Part shown: one piece after another, positions 14,375-22,906 of the stretch | Layout of the letters: each line of letters opens with the position of its first letter | Numbering within the stretch: position 1 is the stretch's first letter | Assembly: GCA_022800215.1 (NCBI GenBank) | Contig: JAAWPV010000006.1 | Span: 1 to 48,191 of the forward strand | Length of the DNA stretch: 48,191 bases | Direction: 5' to 3' | Origin: Oscillospiraceae bacterium | GTDB lineage: Bacteria; Bacillota; Clostridia; Oscillospirales; Oscillospiraceae | Notes under the pieces: generated by a model | Seen by the model: only the letters and a program-made list of their open reading frames with translations | Database searches by the model: none | What the model was told of the DNA's origin: nothing | Translations under genes and position numbers: made by a program

Positions 14375-14491
14375 AGCTGAAATGAAACGGAACCGGGAAG
14401 CGGTTCCATTTCATTTTTTTGCGTTCTCAATTCTGCTTATTTTTGTACAAATTTCAAGCCGAATTTTTGGTTAATTTTTTCACGATTTTGC

Positions 14492-14520
14492 TTGCATTGT
14501 GCCTGAGGTTGTGATACGAT
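14492..14520 (+). promoter_or_regulatory. promoter of flavin reductase 1
   Basis: TTGCAT 14492-14497, 17 bp, TACGAT 14515-14520, with AAGGAG before ATG 14572. Confidence 0.6.
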
Positions 14521-14571
14521 ACCTGCGGGGTAAAGTCTACCCCAAAAATAGGAATAAGGAGATCTGAAATT

Positions 14572-16443
14572 ATGAAGAAAAGAGTAAGCGCACTGTTTCT
14601 TGCCATGGCGCTGACCCTGGGCCTGGCTGCCTGCGGCGGCAAGGCTGAGCCCACCCCCGAAGCACCCCAGTCGGTCACCGGTACCGGCGAGGGCACCGGC
14701 TACGGCGGCGCCATCAAGGTGGAAGTTACCCTCTCCGCCGACAAGACCGTCATTGAGGAAATCAACGTCACCGAGCAGAACGAGACCGAATCCATCGGCG
14801 GCAAGGCCATCGAGCTGCTGACCGCCTCCGTCAAGGAGAACCAGACCGTTAACCTGGACGCCGTCACCGGCGCCACTCTGGCTTCCGAGGGCTTCCTGGG
14901 TGCCGTGAAGGCCGCCATCGAGAACGCCGGTGGCGATGTGGCCTCCTTCAGCGCCGCGGTAGAAAAGGACGGCGAGACCCAGACCCTGGACGTTGACGTG
15001 GTGGTTGTGGGCGCCGGCGGCGCCGGTATGACCGCCGCCATCGCCGCCGCTCAGGCCGGCAAGAAAGTGGTCATTCTGGAGAAAACCGCCATTGCCGGCG
15101 GCAATACCTCCCGTTCCACCGGCGGCATGAACGCCGCCAAGACCGATTGGCAGGACACCAACGAGTGGGGTGAGAGCGCCGGTTTGGAAAAGACGCTTTC
15201 CACCGCCGCCGAGACCTACCCTGACCTTGCCGAATTGGTGAATGCCGTTCAGAAGGAGTATGACGACTGGAAAGCCGCCGGCTCCAACGGTTACTTCGAT
15301 TCGGTCAACCTGTTCATTCTGGACGCCATGGTGGGCGGCAAGAATGTCAACGACATTGAGCTGGTCCGCACTCTGGCGGGCAATACCGCCGACGCCATCA
15401 ACTGGCTGGATGGGATCGGGGCCGAGCTGCACAACGTAGGCTCCTTCGGCGGCGCTTCCGTCAAGCGGATCCACCGGCCCGTCAACGCCGAGGGCAAGAC
15501 CGTTTCCGTGGGCGGCTATATCGTGCCCATTCTGGAGAAGGCCTGCACCGACAATGGCGTGGAGATCATCTTCAACGCTCCCGCCACCGAGATCATCATG
15601 GACAGCGGCAAGGCCGTGGGTGTGAAGGCCGAGGGCTACACCGTCAACGCCAAGGCTGTCATTCTGGCCACCGGCGGCTTCGGCGCCAACCTAAAGATGG
15701 TAGCTGAGCTGAAGCCCGAGCTGGACGGCTTTGTTACCACCAACGCCGCCGGTGTCACCGGTGACGGTATCAAGATGGCGGAGGCCGTGGGCGCCGTCAC
15801 CGTGGACATGACCGAGATTCAGATCCACCCCACCGTGGAGCAGGCCACCTCCGCCCTCATTACCGAGGGGCTCCGGGGCGACGGCGCCATCCTGGTGAAC
15901 GCCGAGGGCAAGCGCTTCTGCGACGAGGTGGGCACCCGTGACGCCGTCTCCGCCGCCGAGCTGGCCCAGACCGGCGGCTATGCCTGGCTGGTGGTAGACC
16001 AGAAGATGGTGGACGCTTCCAGCGTTATCGCCGGGTATATCACCAAGGGCTACACCGTTCAGGGCGAGACTTACGCCGACCTTGCCAAGGCCATGGGCGT
16101 ACCCGAGGACACCCTGCCCGCCACCATGGAGACCTGGAATGCCGCCGTGGGCGCCAAGAACGATGCCGAGTTCGGCCGGACCAGCTTCGCCAATCCTCTG
16201 GACACTGCGCCCTACTACGCCATTAAGATCGCCCCGGGTGTACACCACACCATGGGCGGTGTAAAGATCAATACTAACACCGAGGTGCAAACCGCCGCCG
16301 GCACTTCCATCCCCGGCCTTTATGCGGCTGGTGAGATCACCGGTGGTGTCCACGGTGCTAACCGTTTGGGCGGCAACGCCGTGGCTGACATCGTGGTCTT
16401 TGGTAAGATCGCGGGTGAGCAGGCCGCTGCCTACGCCAAATAA
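14572..16443 (+). CDS. flavin lipoprotein reductase, fumarate reductase-type (FMN-bind + FAD-binding 2)
   Basis: A 623-residue extracytoplasmic enzyme. It has a lipoprotein signal (cleavage before Cys21 in LAAC), an FMN-bind domain (about 40-120) with DAVTGAT at 96-102, where Thr102 would carry covalent FMN, and a FAD-binding fumarate reductase domain from about 140 (GAGGAG 147-152). All catalytic residues I know from soluble fumarate reductase are present: His in QIHPT, the ExxR pair in TEGLRGDG, the acid Arg in GTRD, His in HHTMGG and Arg in GANRLGGNA. It should reduce fumarate or a close unsaturated acid outside the membrane, fed by a quinol or flavin electron chain. Confidence 0.88.
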   Translation: MKKRVSALFLAMALTLGLAACGGKAEPTPEAPQSVTGTGEGTGYGGAIKVEVTLSADKTVIEEINVTEQNETESIGGKAIELLTASVKENQTVNLDAVTGATLASEGFLGAVKAAIENAGGDVASFSAAVEKDGETQTLDVDVVVVGAGGAGMTAAIAAAQAGKKVVILEKTAIAGGNTSRSTGGMNAAKTDWQDTNEWGESAGLEKTLSTAAETYPDLAELVNAVQKEYDDWKAAGSNGYFDSVNLFILDAMVGGKNVNDIELVRTLAGNTADAINWLDGIGAELHNVGSFGGASVKRIHRPVNAEGKTVSVGGYIVPILEKACTDNGVEIIFNAPATEIIMDSGKAVGVKAEGYTVNAKAVILATGGFGANLKMVAELKPELDGFVTTNAAGVTGDGIKMAEAVGAVTVDMTEIQIHPTVEQATSALITEGLRGDGAILVNAEGKRFCDEVGTRDAVSAAELAQTGGYAWLVVDQKMVDASSVIAGYITKGYTVQGETYADLAKAMGVPEDTLPATMETWNAAVGAKNDAEFGRTSFANPLDTAPYYAIKIAPGVHHTMGGVKINTNTEVQTAAGTSIPGLYAAGEITGGVHGANRLGGNAVADIVVFGKIAGEQAAAYAK

Positions 16444-16460
16444 GCGTTTTCTCTTGCATC

Positions 16461-16500
16461 AAAAGGCCGCCGGACAACTGGTCCGGCGGCCTTTTCTTTC
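16461..16500 (+). terminator. terminator of flavin reductase 1
   Basis: A 15-bp stem (16461-16475/16481-16495) with an AACTG loop ends in CTTTTCTTTC. Confidence 0.85.
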
Positions 16501-16537
16501 CTCAAACTGGCCCCCTAAATCTTTTCTAAACTGGCTC

Positions 16538-16566
16538 TTGATGGAAGGTCAGTTCGGGCCTATAAT
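16538..16566 (+). promoter_or_regulatory. promoter of the ECF S-component gene
   Basis: TTGATG 16538-16543, 17 bp, TATAAT 16561-16566. Confidence 0.7.
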
Positions 16567-16600
16567 AGGGCTACCCTATGAGAGAAAGGAAGCCTTTACC

Positions 16601-17176
16601 ATGAACAAGCAATTTTCCGTCCGTAAGCTGGCCCTGCTGGGTATGCTGGCCGCCCTGGTCTTTGCCGGGAATTACGCCCGCATCGTCATGCCCCTCTCCA
16701 TCGGCAGCCAGACCTCCTTCACCTTGGCCAATATCTTCTGCTGCCTCAGCGGCCTTATTATGGGCCCCATCGGCGGCCTGGCTTCAGGCATCGGGTCCCT
16801 CCTCTATGACCTTACTGACCCCCGGTTTGTGGCTGACTGCTGGATCACATTTATCACCAAGGGCGCCATGGGCTTTGCCGCCGGCCTTGTGGTCAAGGGT
16901 GCCTTAAAGCAAAATAAGCTGACCTACGGCCGGGCTTTGGCAGGCACAGCGGTGGGCTGCATCGCCTACTATATTCTTTATTTTGCCAAGACCTTCTTCT
17001 ACACCGGCCTTTTGAAGCAGGGCCTTCCTGCCCCCGGCGCCTGGCTCTTGGTGATAGAGAAGGTGCCCGCCTCCGTCTTTAACGCCGCCGTGGCGCTCAT
17101 TGCCGCACCGCCCATCACCCTGATTATCCTTCAGGCCTTAAAGCGGAGCCATCTGGACCGGCTTTTGGAGGAGTGA
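16601..17176 (+). CDS. ECF transporter substrate-binding (S) component
   Basis: A 191-residue membrane protein with about six helices and the ECF S opening (RKLALLGMLAALVFAGNYARI). The stretch SFTLANIFCCLSGLIMGPIGGLASGIGSLLYDLTDP resembles the substrate loop region of S-components of vitamin transporters in the riboflavin/DUF1393 grouping. The shared EcfA/EcfT energising module is not in this window. The gene follows a flavin-dependent reductase but has its own promoter, so a flavin or flavin-precursor substrate, or an FmnA-like role in extracellular flavinylation, is only suggested by position. ATG 16601 is the first good start. Confidence 0.82.
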   Translation: MNKQFSVRKLALLGMLAALVFAGNYARIVMPLSIGSQTSFTLANIFCCLSGLIMGPIGGLASGIGSLLYDLTDPRFVADCWITFITKGAMGFAAGLVVKGALKQNKLTYGRALAGTAVGCIAYYILYFAKTFFYTGLLKQGLPAPGAWLLVIEKVPASVFNAAVALIAAPPITLIILQALKRSHLDRLLEE

Positions 17177-17192
17177 TATTCTCCTCCATTGT

Positions 17193-17235
17193 AAAAAGGA
17201 AGCCCGGCGTCTTTGAGACGCCGGGCTTCCTTTTT
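17193..17235. terminator. bidirectional terminator
   Basis: A 19-bp stem (17193-17211/17217-17235) is flanked by AAAAA and TTTTT. It ends both the ECF gene and the feo operon. Confidence 0.88.
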
Positions 17236-17240
17236 GCTTT

Positions 17241-17411
17241 TTATTTTTCCTCCGGATGGCAGCCTTCGCAGCCGGCACAGCCCGATCCGGAGCAGCGGGA
17301 ACAGCCTGAGCATCCGGCGCAGGCTCCTCCCGCCTTATGAGATTTTACAAGAGAGCGGATAGACACCAGGACCAGAAACACGACTATCGCTCCCGCGATC
17401 CAATTTCCCAT
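17241..17411 (-). CDS. FeoB-associated Cys-rich membrane protein
   Basis: A 56-residue protein: one N-terminal membrane helix (NWIAGAIVVFLVLVSIRSLV) followed by a short tail with eight cysteines in CxGCxxC-like spacing (CAGCSGCSRC ... CAGCEGC). This is the pattern of the small FeoB-associated Cys-rich proteins found at the ends of clostridial feo operons. It lies 32 bases after feoB on the same strand, ahead of a shared terminator. It probably binds iron or helps FeoB in the membrane, an inference from context. Confidence 0.85.
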   Translation of the reverse strand: MGNWIAGAIVVFLVLVSIRSLVKSHKAGGACAGCSGCSRCSGSGCAGCEGCHPEEK

Positions 17412-17443
17412 ATCCGACAACTCCTTTCTGCTTCAGGGGCAGC

Positions 17444-19834
17444 TTACACCCGGGCAGCCTCCACGGAGGACAGCCGGTGGGTCCCTTCGTCCTGATGATA
17501 GCCCTTGCGGAAGAGCAGGTACACAATGGCGAGCAGGCAGGCGGCCGCAGCTACGGTTCCCACGCCGAAGGCTACCTCGCCAAGGATCAGTCCGCCCAGC
17601 TGGTAAACAATGAGGGAGAGCACATAGGCCCACAGGCACATGTAGCCGATGGCGGCTACGGTCCACTTGGCGTTGTTCATCTCCCGCTTAATGGCGCCCA
17701 TGGCGGCGAAGCAGGGAGCGCACAGCAGATTGAAGATCATGAAGGAATAAGCAGTCAGAGCGGTGAACTCAACGGCCGCGGCAGCGGTCAGGTTGCCGCC
17801 GTAGAGAACGCCCATGGTGCCCACGACCTCCTCCTTGGCGATAAGGCCGGTGATGGAAGCCACGGCAGCCTCCCAAGTGCCGAAGCCCAGAGGAGCAAAG
17901 AGCCAGCAGATAGCGCCGCCGACGGCAGCCAGGATGGAAGCGTCAGCGTCCTCCACCATCTGGAGCGCGCCGTCCACAAAGCCGAAGCCGTTGAGGAACC
18001 AAAGCACGATGGAGGAGATCAGGATGACGGAGCCGGCCCGCTTGATGAAGGACCAGCCGCGCTCCCAGGTGGCCCGCAGCACGTTGCCCACACTGGGCAC
18101 ATGGTAGGCAGGCAGCTCCATAACGAAGGGAGCGGGCTCACCGGCGAAGGCCTTGAACTTCTTCAGCATGATGCCCGAAAGGATGACCGAGCCGATACCA
18201 ATGAAGTAGAAGGAGGCCGCCACCACGGAGGAGCCGCCGAACAGGGAGGCGGCAAACAGGGCGATGATAGGAGCCTTGGCGCCGCAGGGCATAAAGCAGG
18301 TGGTCATAATGGTCATCTTCCGGTCCCTATCCTGCTCAATGGTCCGGGAGGCCATGATACCGGGGATACCGCAGCCGGTAGCCACCAGCATGGGGATGAA
18401 GGACTTGCCGCTCAGGCCGAAGCGGCGGAAAATGCGGTCCATGATGAAAGCGACACGGGCCATGTAGCCCACGTCCTCCAGGATCGCCAGCATGAGGAAC
18501 AGCACCAGCATCTGAGGCACAAAGCCCAGCACAGCGCCCACGCCGGCCACAATGCCGTCCATAATAAGGCCATAGAGCCAGCCGTCCTCGGCCACGCCCA
18601 AGGCGGAAAGCCCATCTCCGATCAGAACGGGGATACCGGGCACCCAGGTGCCGTACTCGGTAGGATCAGGCTCTTCGACTTCCAGGGCCTCGTTGTAGAT
18701 CTCCTCGGTCAGCTCCTGCTCTTCTGTCTCGCCGGTTTCATCATCAAAGAAGTAGGCTACGCTCTCGCCGCCTTCCCAGGCTTCGACGATGGTTACGGCA
18801 TCCTCAAACTCACCCAAAGCATCCTCATAGCCCTCCACGTCGGAGACAAAGGGCATCAGCCAGCCGTCACCGAAAACGCCGTCGTTGGCCCAGTCGGTGA
18901 GGGGGCCGCCGAGGGCAAGCCTGCCGCCGCCCATGGCGATGGCATAGACCAGGAACATGACCGCCACAAAGATGGGCAGGGCCAGCACCCGGTTGGTGAC
19001 CACCTGGTCGATTCTATCAGAGGTGGAGAGGCTGTGCTTGGCGGCCTTCTTTTTGACAGAGCGGTTCACCACGCCGCTGATGTAAGCATACCGCTGGTTG
19101 GTGATGATGCTCTCGGCGTCGTCGTCCAGCTCCCGTTCACAGTCGGTGATATGTTCTTCCAGGTGAGCCTTCTCGGCGGCGGAGAGGTTCAGCTCAGCCA
19201 AAACCTTCTCGTCCCGCTCAAAGACCTTGATGGCATACCAGCGCAGATAATGCCCGGCCACCTTGCCCTGGAGGGATTCCTCGATGTGGGCGATGGCGTG
19301 TTCCACGCTGCCGGTAAACACAGGGGGCAGCTTCTCGGTCTTTTTGGCCTGGGCCAGCTTCATGGCGGCCTCAGCCACCTCCTGGCTGCCCTCACCCTTC
19401 AGGGCGGACATGCTCATCACAGTACAGCCCAAGGAGGCGCCCAGCTTGTCAAGGTCGATCTGGTCCCCATTCTTCCGGACCAGGTCCATCATGTTCACCG
19501 CAACCACCACAGGGATGCCCAGCTCAATGAGCTGGGTGGTCAGGTACAGGTTCCGTTCGATGTTGGTTCCGTCCACGATGTTGAGGATGGCGTCGGGCTT
19601 CTCGTTCACCAGGTAACCCCGGGCCACCACCTCTTCCAGTGTGTAGGGGGACAGAGAATAGATGCCGGGCAGATCCTGGATGACCACATCCTTGTGGCTC
19701 TTCAGCTTGCCTTCCTTCTTTTCAACCGTAACGCCGGGCCAGTTGCCCACGTACTGGTTCGATCCGGTCAGGGCGTTGAACAGCGTGGTTTTACCACAGT
19801 TCGGGTTGCCCGCCAAAGCAATTTTGATCTCCAT
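17444..19834 (-). CDS. feoB: ferrous iron transporter FeoB
   Basis: FeoB is the GTPase-linked Fe(II) importer of the inner membrane. The 796-residue protein has an N-terminal G domain: G1 GNPNCGKTT (residues 9-17), G2 GNWPGVTVEKKEG, G3 DLPG, G4 NMMD. A helical bundle and the transmembrane part follow, with the two Gate motifs (GCGIPG and the second half SFIKRAGS). Residues about 330-396, after the first membrane helix, form an unusual acidic insert (DDETGETEEQELTEE and similar). It lies 56 bases downstream of feoA, with an operator-like repeat in the gap. Confidence 0.96.
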   Translation of the reverse strand: MEIKIALAGNPNCGKTTLFNALTGSNQYVGNWPGVTVEKKEGKLKSHKDVVIQDLPGIYSLSPYTLEEVVARGYLVNEKPDAILNIVDGTNIERNLYLTTQLIELGIPVVVAVNMMDLVRKNGDQIDLDKLGASLGCTVMSMSALKGEGSQEVAEAAMKLAQAKKTEKLPPVFTGSVEHAIAHIEESLQGKVAGHYLRWYAIKVFERDEKVLAELNLSAAEKAHLEEHITDCERELDDDAESIITNQRYAYISGVVNRSVKKKAAKHSLSTSDRIDQVVTNRVLALPIFVAVMFLVYAIAMGGGRLALGGPLTDWANDGVFGDGWLMPFVSDVEGYEDALGEFEDAVTIVEAWEGGESVAYFFDDETGETEEQELTEEIYNEALEVEEPDPTEYGTWVPGIPVLIGDGLSALGVAEDGWLYGLIMDGIVAGVGAVLGFVPQMLVLFLMLAILEDVGYMARVAFIMDRIFRRFGLSGKSFIPMLVATGCGIPGIMASRTIEQDRDRKMTIMTTCFMPCGAKAPIIALFAASLFGGSSVVAASFYFIGIGSVILSGIMLKKFKAFAGEPAPFVMELPAYHVPSVGNVLRATWERGWSFIKRAGSVILISSIVLWFLNGFGFVDGALQMVEDADASILAAVGGAICWLFAPLGFGTWEAAVASITGLIAKEEVVGTMGVLYGGNLTAAAAVEFTALTAYSFMIFNLLCAPCFAAMGAIKREMNNAKWTVAAIGYMCLWAYVLSLIVYQLGGLILGEVAFGVGTVAAAACLLAIVYLLFRKGYHQDEGTHRLSSVEAARV

Positions 19835-19850
19835 GGTTTTCTCTCCTTTT

Positions 19851-19869
19851 GATTAGCTTCTGCTAACTC
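19851..19869 (-). promoter_or_regulatory. second GAGTTAG-N6-CTAA operator-like site, feoA-feoB gap
   Basis: On the plus strand GATTAG 19851-19856, six bases, CTAACTC 19863-19869. It has the same half-sites and spacing as the site in the operon leader at 20405-20424. A separate internal promoter is not clear; a TATAAA-like box lies just upstream. Confidence 0.5.
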
Positions 19870-19890
19870 GCGATGAAAAAATTTTATACC

Positions 19891-20112
19891 CTATGCCAGC
19901 TCGATCATTTCCGCATCGGCCTTTCGGACAGAAAGCTCATAGCCGCGGACATTCAGCTCCATCGGGTCTCCCAAAGGGGCGACCTTACGAACGAAGAGCT
20001 CCGTGCCTTTGGTGATGCCCATATCCATAATGCGGCGCTTGACCGCACCTTCTCCATGGAGTTTCGCCACTACGACGGTCTCTCCGACCTTGGCGTCCTT
20101 CAACGTCTTCAT
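19891..20112 (-). CDS. feoA: FeoA domain protein
   Basis: A 73-residue SH3-like FeoA protein (LKDAKVGETVVVAKLHGEGAVKRRIMDMGITKGTELFVRKVAPLGDPMELNVRGYELSVRKADAEMIEL) with the full family pattern. FeoA is a small cytoplasmic partner of FeoB needed for efficient Fe(II) uptake. It is the second of two FeoA paralogues in the operon and the one next to feoB. AGGAGG precedes the ATG, and the gap to the upstream feoA is 16 bases. Confidence 0.94.
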   Translation of the reverse strand: MKTLKDAKVGETVVVAKLHGEGAVKRRIMDMGITKGTELFVRKVAPLGDPMELNVRGYELSVRKADAEMIELA

Positions 20113-20128
20113 GTGTTTTCCTCCTCTC

Positions 20129-20341
20129 TTAAATCATGATCCGGTTCGCCATGCTCTTATCCAGAGCTACCCGGCTATCCTTCACCTGTATGATCAAATT
20201 CCCCGCCAGCTCCGTCACCACCGTCACTACACTGTCTACCACAAAACCCAGCTCGGCCAGGTGCTGGCGCACCTCGTCCTTCCCTGTGATCTTGCGGATC
20301 GTCACCGTCTCTCCCGGCTTTGCCATTGACAACGGCATCAT
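20129..20341 (-). CDS. FeoA domain protein, first gene of the feo operon
   Basis: A 70-residue FeoA-like SH3 protein (MAKPGETVTIRKITGKDEVRQHLAELGFVVDSVVTVVTELAGNLIIQVKDSRVALDKSMANRIMI). The LAELGFVVDS and DSRVALDKSMANRI segments are usual for the FeoA/DtxR-C-terminal fold. Two different FeoA proteins before FeoB is a common clostridial layout; they may form a mixed complex. AAGGAGG stands six bases before ATG 20341. Confidence 0.92.
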   Translation of the reverse strand: MMPLSMAKPGETVTIRKITGKDEVRQHLAELGFVVDSVVTVVTELAGNLIIQVKDSRVALDKSMANRIMI

Positions 20342-20401
20342 GATCTCCTCCTTCTTGGCGTCCTGAATAGTAATTGGGGACTTTGCATATTGGGGAATCC
20401 G

Positions 20402-20466
20402 CAGGAGTTAGCATCCACTAACTCCTGTAGTAAAGAAAGTTTACCACCCCTAACTCTACCTGTCAA
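20402..20466 (-). promoter_or_regulatory. feo operon promoter and operator
   Basis: Minus strand TTGACA (20461-20466), 17 bp, TAAACT (20438-20443). A CTAACTC half-site lies within the spacer (20450-20456). Just downstream of the start is a 10-bp inverted repeat, CAGGAGTTAG 20402-20411 with CTAACTCCTG 20418-20427. The TTAG/CTAA halves recall DtxR-family iron boxes but the six-base gap does not match them. An iron-sensing repressor is a reasonable inference. Confidence 0.65.
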
Positions 20467-20473
20467 GACCTCT

Positions 20474-20510
20474 ATGTAAAAAATTTGACGGGGTCAACCC
20501 CGTCAAATTT
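20474..20510 (-). terminator. terminator of murE
   Basis: A 13-bp stem (20481-20493/20498-20510) with a TCAA loop begins at the murE stop codon. On the minus strand it ends in a run of six T. Confidence 0.88.
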
Positions 20511-22033
20511 CAGTCATTTTGCCATACATCGCCCAAAGGAAGTCCCAGGTATTTTCGGGCCAGCAGGCTGTCGGAGGCATAAGGCTCCGGGCCGTTTTTT
20601 CGTTTCTGGGCCTGCTCGCTGCCCTTTCCCGCCAGCACGATGACGGCGGGGGCAGGCGTATCCTGAACGGCGGCGCGGATGGCATCCTCCCGGTCAGGAA
20701 GGATAGAAAAATCTTTCCCAAAGGGGACGATATAGCGCCCGATCTCCCGGCAGATGTCCTCCACATCCTCGGGGCCGGGGTCGTCCTCGGTGAGGAGGAT
20801 GCGGTCGGCGTATTGTCCCGCCGCTTTGCCCAGGCCCTCCCGCCGGTCCAAAGCCTTGCCCCCCACCGAGCCAAACACCACCGTCACCGGCTGGCCGGGG
20901 TAGTCCTCCCGCACCGAACGAAGCAGCGCTTCCAGCGCAAGACCGTTGTGGGCGTAGTCCACGATGACCGTTTTTCCCTGGCTTGCGTAGGTTTCCATCC
21001 GGCCAGGCACATGGACCTTGGAAAGCCCTGTCCGGACAGCTTCGGTGGGCACGTTCAGCCCCTGACACACGGCCAGAGCCGCCAGGGCGTTGGATACGTT
21101 AAAAGCCCCCGCCATGGGGATGGCGAAGGATTCCTCCGCGCCATTGTAGCGGACGGAGAAGGCAAGCCCCCGGCCCTCCCGCCGAAGCCCCCGGCCATAC
21201 AGGTCGGCTGTGGGGTCTTCCAGGGAGTAGGTGAGGACCCGGCCGCAGGGCCGGGCAGCGGCGCGCACCTCCCCGGCCCGGGCGCTGTCCAAATTCACCA
21301 CAGCAGTCCCGGCATGGTCAAAAATTTTCAGCTTGGAGCGGAAATAATCCTCCACGGTAGGGTGCTCCTTGGGGCTTACATGGTCCTCCCCAATGTTGAG
21401 AAACACCGCCGTATCAAGCTCCACCCCGATCATTCGGCCATACTTGAGGGCCTGGCTGGAGCACTCCATCACCACATAGCCGCAGCCGGCGTTGCAGGCG
21501 TTCCAAAGGTGCCGCTGGAGGTCCAAAGGTTCCGGCGTGGTGAGGACGGCTGGCCGCCGCTGGGCGCCGTCGTCGGTGACAAGGGTGGAGAGAAGTCCCA
21601 CAGGATGGAGTCCGTCCGTTTCCCTCCAGTGGTCCAGAATGGCTTTCAAAAAGTAGGCGGTGGTGGTTTTCCCTTTGGTGCCTGTAATTCCTATGATAGG
21701 AATTTCCCCAGAGGGATGGCTCCAGGCCCTGTCAGCCAGCAAGCCCATGGCGGCGCGGATATCGGTGACAAGGATACAGGGGGCGGGCACATCATAGACC
21801 CGCTCACTGACGTATGCCGCCGCCCCCTGGCGGAGCGCCTGGGTCAGATAGTCCTCCTTAAAAGCTGCTCCCTTGCAGAGGAACAGGCTGCCCGGCACAG
21901 CGGCTCGGGAGTCACAGGTGACCGACTCTATGAGCCGGGTCAAATCGGCGGAAAGGGGCGTCAAATCGGCCAGCAGGCCGTTTTTCAGCAGGAGCTGGTA
22001 GTATTCGCCCAAGGGCAGACGGGGCCGGTCCAT
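20510..22033 (-). CDS. murE: MurE-type UDP-MurNAc-tripeptide ligase, probably lysine-adding
   Basis: Mur ligases of this type add the third residue to UDP-MurNAc-L-Ala-D-Glu. The 507-residue protein has the N-terminal UDP domain, ATP loop ITGTKGKTTTAYFL, central VMECSSQALKYGR and a C-terminal domain. Three details point away from diaminopimelate: GTKGKTT instead of GTNGKTT, DDPGPED where DAP enzymes have DNPRxE, and GKGSEQAQK with no GKGHE. These agree with what I recall of lysine-type MurE of streptococci and enterococci. ATG 22033 has AAGGGAG; the longer frame overlaps the racemase. It lies 20 bases after the racemase gene. Confidence 0.85.
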   Translation of the reverse strand: MDRPRLPLGEYYQLLLKNGLLADLTPLSADLTRLIESVTCDSRAAVPGSLFLCKGAAFKEDYLTQALRQGAAAYVSERVYDVPAPCILVTDIRAAMGLLADRAWSHPSGEIPIIGITGTKGKTTTAYFLKAILDHWRETDGLHPVGLLSTLVTDDGAQRRPAVLTTPEPLDLQRHLWNACNAGCGYVVMECSSQALKYGRMIGVELDTAVFLNIGEDHVSPKEHPTVEDYFRSKLKIFDHAGTAVVNLDSARAGEVRAAARPCGRVLTYSLEDPTADLYGRGLRREGRGLAFSVRYNGAEESFAIPMAGAFNVSNALAALAVCQGLNVPTEAVRTGLSKVHVPGRMETYASQGKTVIVDYAHNGLALEALLRSVREDYPGQPVTVVFGSVGGKALDRREGLGKAAGQYADRILLTEDDPGPEDVEDICREIGRYIVPFGKDFSILPDREDAIRAAVQDTPAPAVIVLAGKGSEQAQKRKNGPEPYASDSLLARKYLGLPLGDVWQND

Positions 22034-22053
22034 GACGTTCACTCCCTTCGTTT

Positions 22054-22758
22054 TTACATATCCCGCAGCGGGTAGCCGCATTTCTCCACGCACCGCCGGG
22101 CCAGCACGTCCATGGCATCCACATAAAAGTCGGAAAGGTTATGCCAGTCCCGGTAGACCGACAGTTCGGTACAGGCCAGAACCGCCCGGTCACAGCCCAG
22201 GTCCCGGAGGACTTTGCTGACGGCGGCAAACTTCTCCCGGCTGCCCTTCTCTCCCTTTTTGATCTCGTCATAGATGACCTGCATCACCAGCCTCTGGGCC
22301 TCCTCCGGCGGCGAGACAGCCTCCACCCCCGCCTTTTCGCAGGCGGCGTGGTAAAGCCCCTGGCGGATGGTGCCGTCGGTGGCCAGAATGCCTGCCCGCT
22401 TGCAGCCCATAGCTTTGAGGGCGGCGGCAGTCTCCTCGATCATGTTGATGATGGGTATGCCGGTCTGTTCCTGAAGCCAGGGTACGAAGGCGTGGGAGGT
22501 GTTGCAAGGGATGGCGATGCACCGGGCCCCCCAATCCTCCAGCAATTTTGCGTCCCGGAGCAGTCGTTCCCGCACCGGGCCGGTGTTCCCGGAGAGGAGG
22601 GCGGCGGTGCGGTCGGGCATCTCGCTGTCGCTGAGAATAAGGGTGGGGATGTGTTCTTGGTCGGTGTCGGCGAAAGTGAAGTCGATGACCCGCTGGTAAA
22701 AAAGCAGGGTGGCCTGGGGACCCATACCCCCCAGAACGCCTAATTTTCCTTTGTTCAT
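22054..22758 (-). CDS. aspartate/glutamate racemase
   Basis: A 234-residue PLP-independent racemase of the Asp/Glu racemase superfamily. It has the LGVLGGMGPQATLLFYQRVI opening typical of aspartate racemase, the first catalytic cysteine in IPCNTSHAF (about residue 84) and the second in LACTELS (about 197). It would interconvert L- and D-Asp. The YgeA/RacX-type LGGMGP start argues for Asp over MurI-type Glu racemase. It stands between a D-aspartate-ligase-like gene and murE on the same strand, which fits supply of D-Asp for the wall. AAAGGAGG precedes the ATG. Confidence 0.87.
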   Translation of the reverse strand: MNKGKLGVLGGMGPQATLLFYQRVIDFTFADTDQEHIPTLILSDSEMPDRTAALLSGNTGPVRERLLRDAKLLEDWGARCIAIPCNTSHAFVPWLQEQTGIPIINMIEETAAALKAMGCKRAGILATDGTIRQGLYHAACEKAGVEAVSPPEEAQRLVMQVIYDEIKKGEKGSREKFAAVSKVLRDLGCDRAVLACTELSVYRDWHNLSDFYVDAMDVLARRCVEKCGYPLRDM

Positions 22759-22784
22759 GGCGGGGCCTCCTTTCTGTCAAGCTG

Positions 22785-22906
22785 CAAACCGGTCAGGGCG
22801 CTCGGTTGCTTTCCCTTCGACTCGGGCGGGTCTCAAGCCGCTTTGCGGCTTTTCGCTCGCCCTCGCTCCAGTCCAAGCTCCCTCGCTGACCGCTTCTCCG
22901 CTCTTC
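22785..22906. repeat. dispersed ~110-bp palindromic repeat, copy 2
   Basis: Contains CGACTCGGGCGGGTCT, a GCCGCTTTGCGGC hairpin and CGCTCGCCCTCGCTCCAGTCC. It fills the gap between the ATP-grasp gene and the racemase gene. Confidence 0.7.

Noticed and set aside
17477-19852. A 791-codon open frame opposite feoB
   Set aside because: It mirrors feoB in a high-GC gene; the translation is His/Gly/Gln-rich without domain character and has no ribosome site.
20402-20427. The feo leader inverted repeat as a terminator
   Set aside because: No T-run follows it on the minus strand, it lies just after the promoter, and the same half-sites recur elsewhere in the operon, so an operator is more likely.
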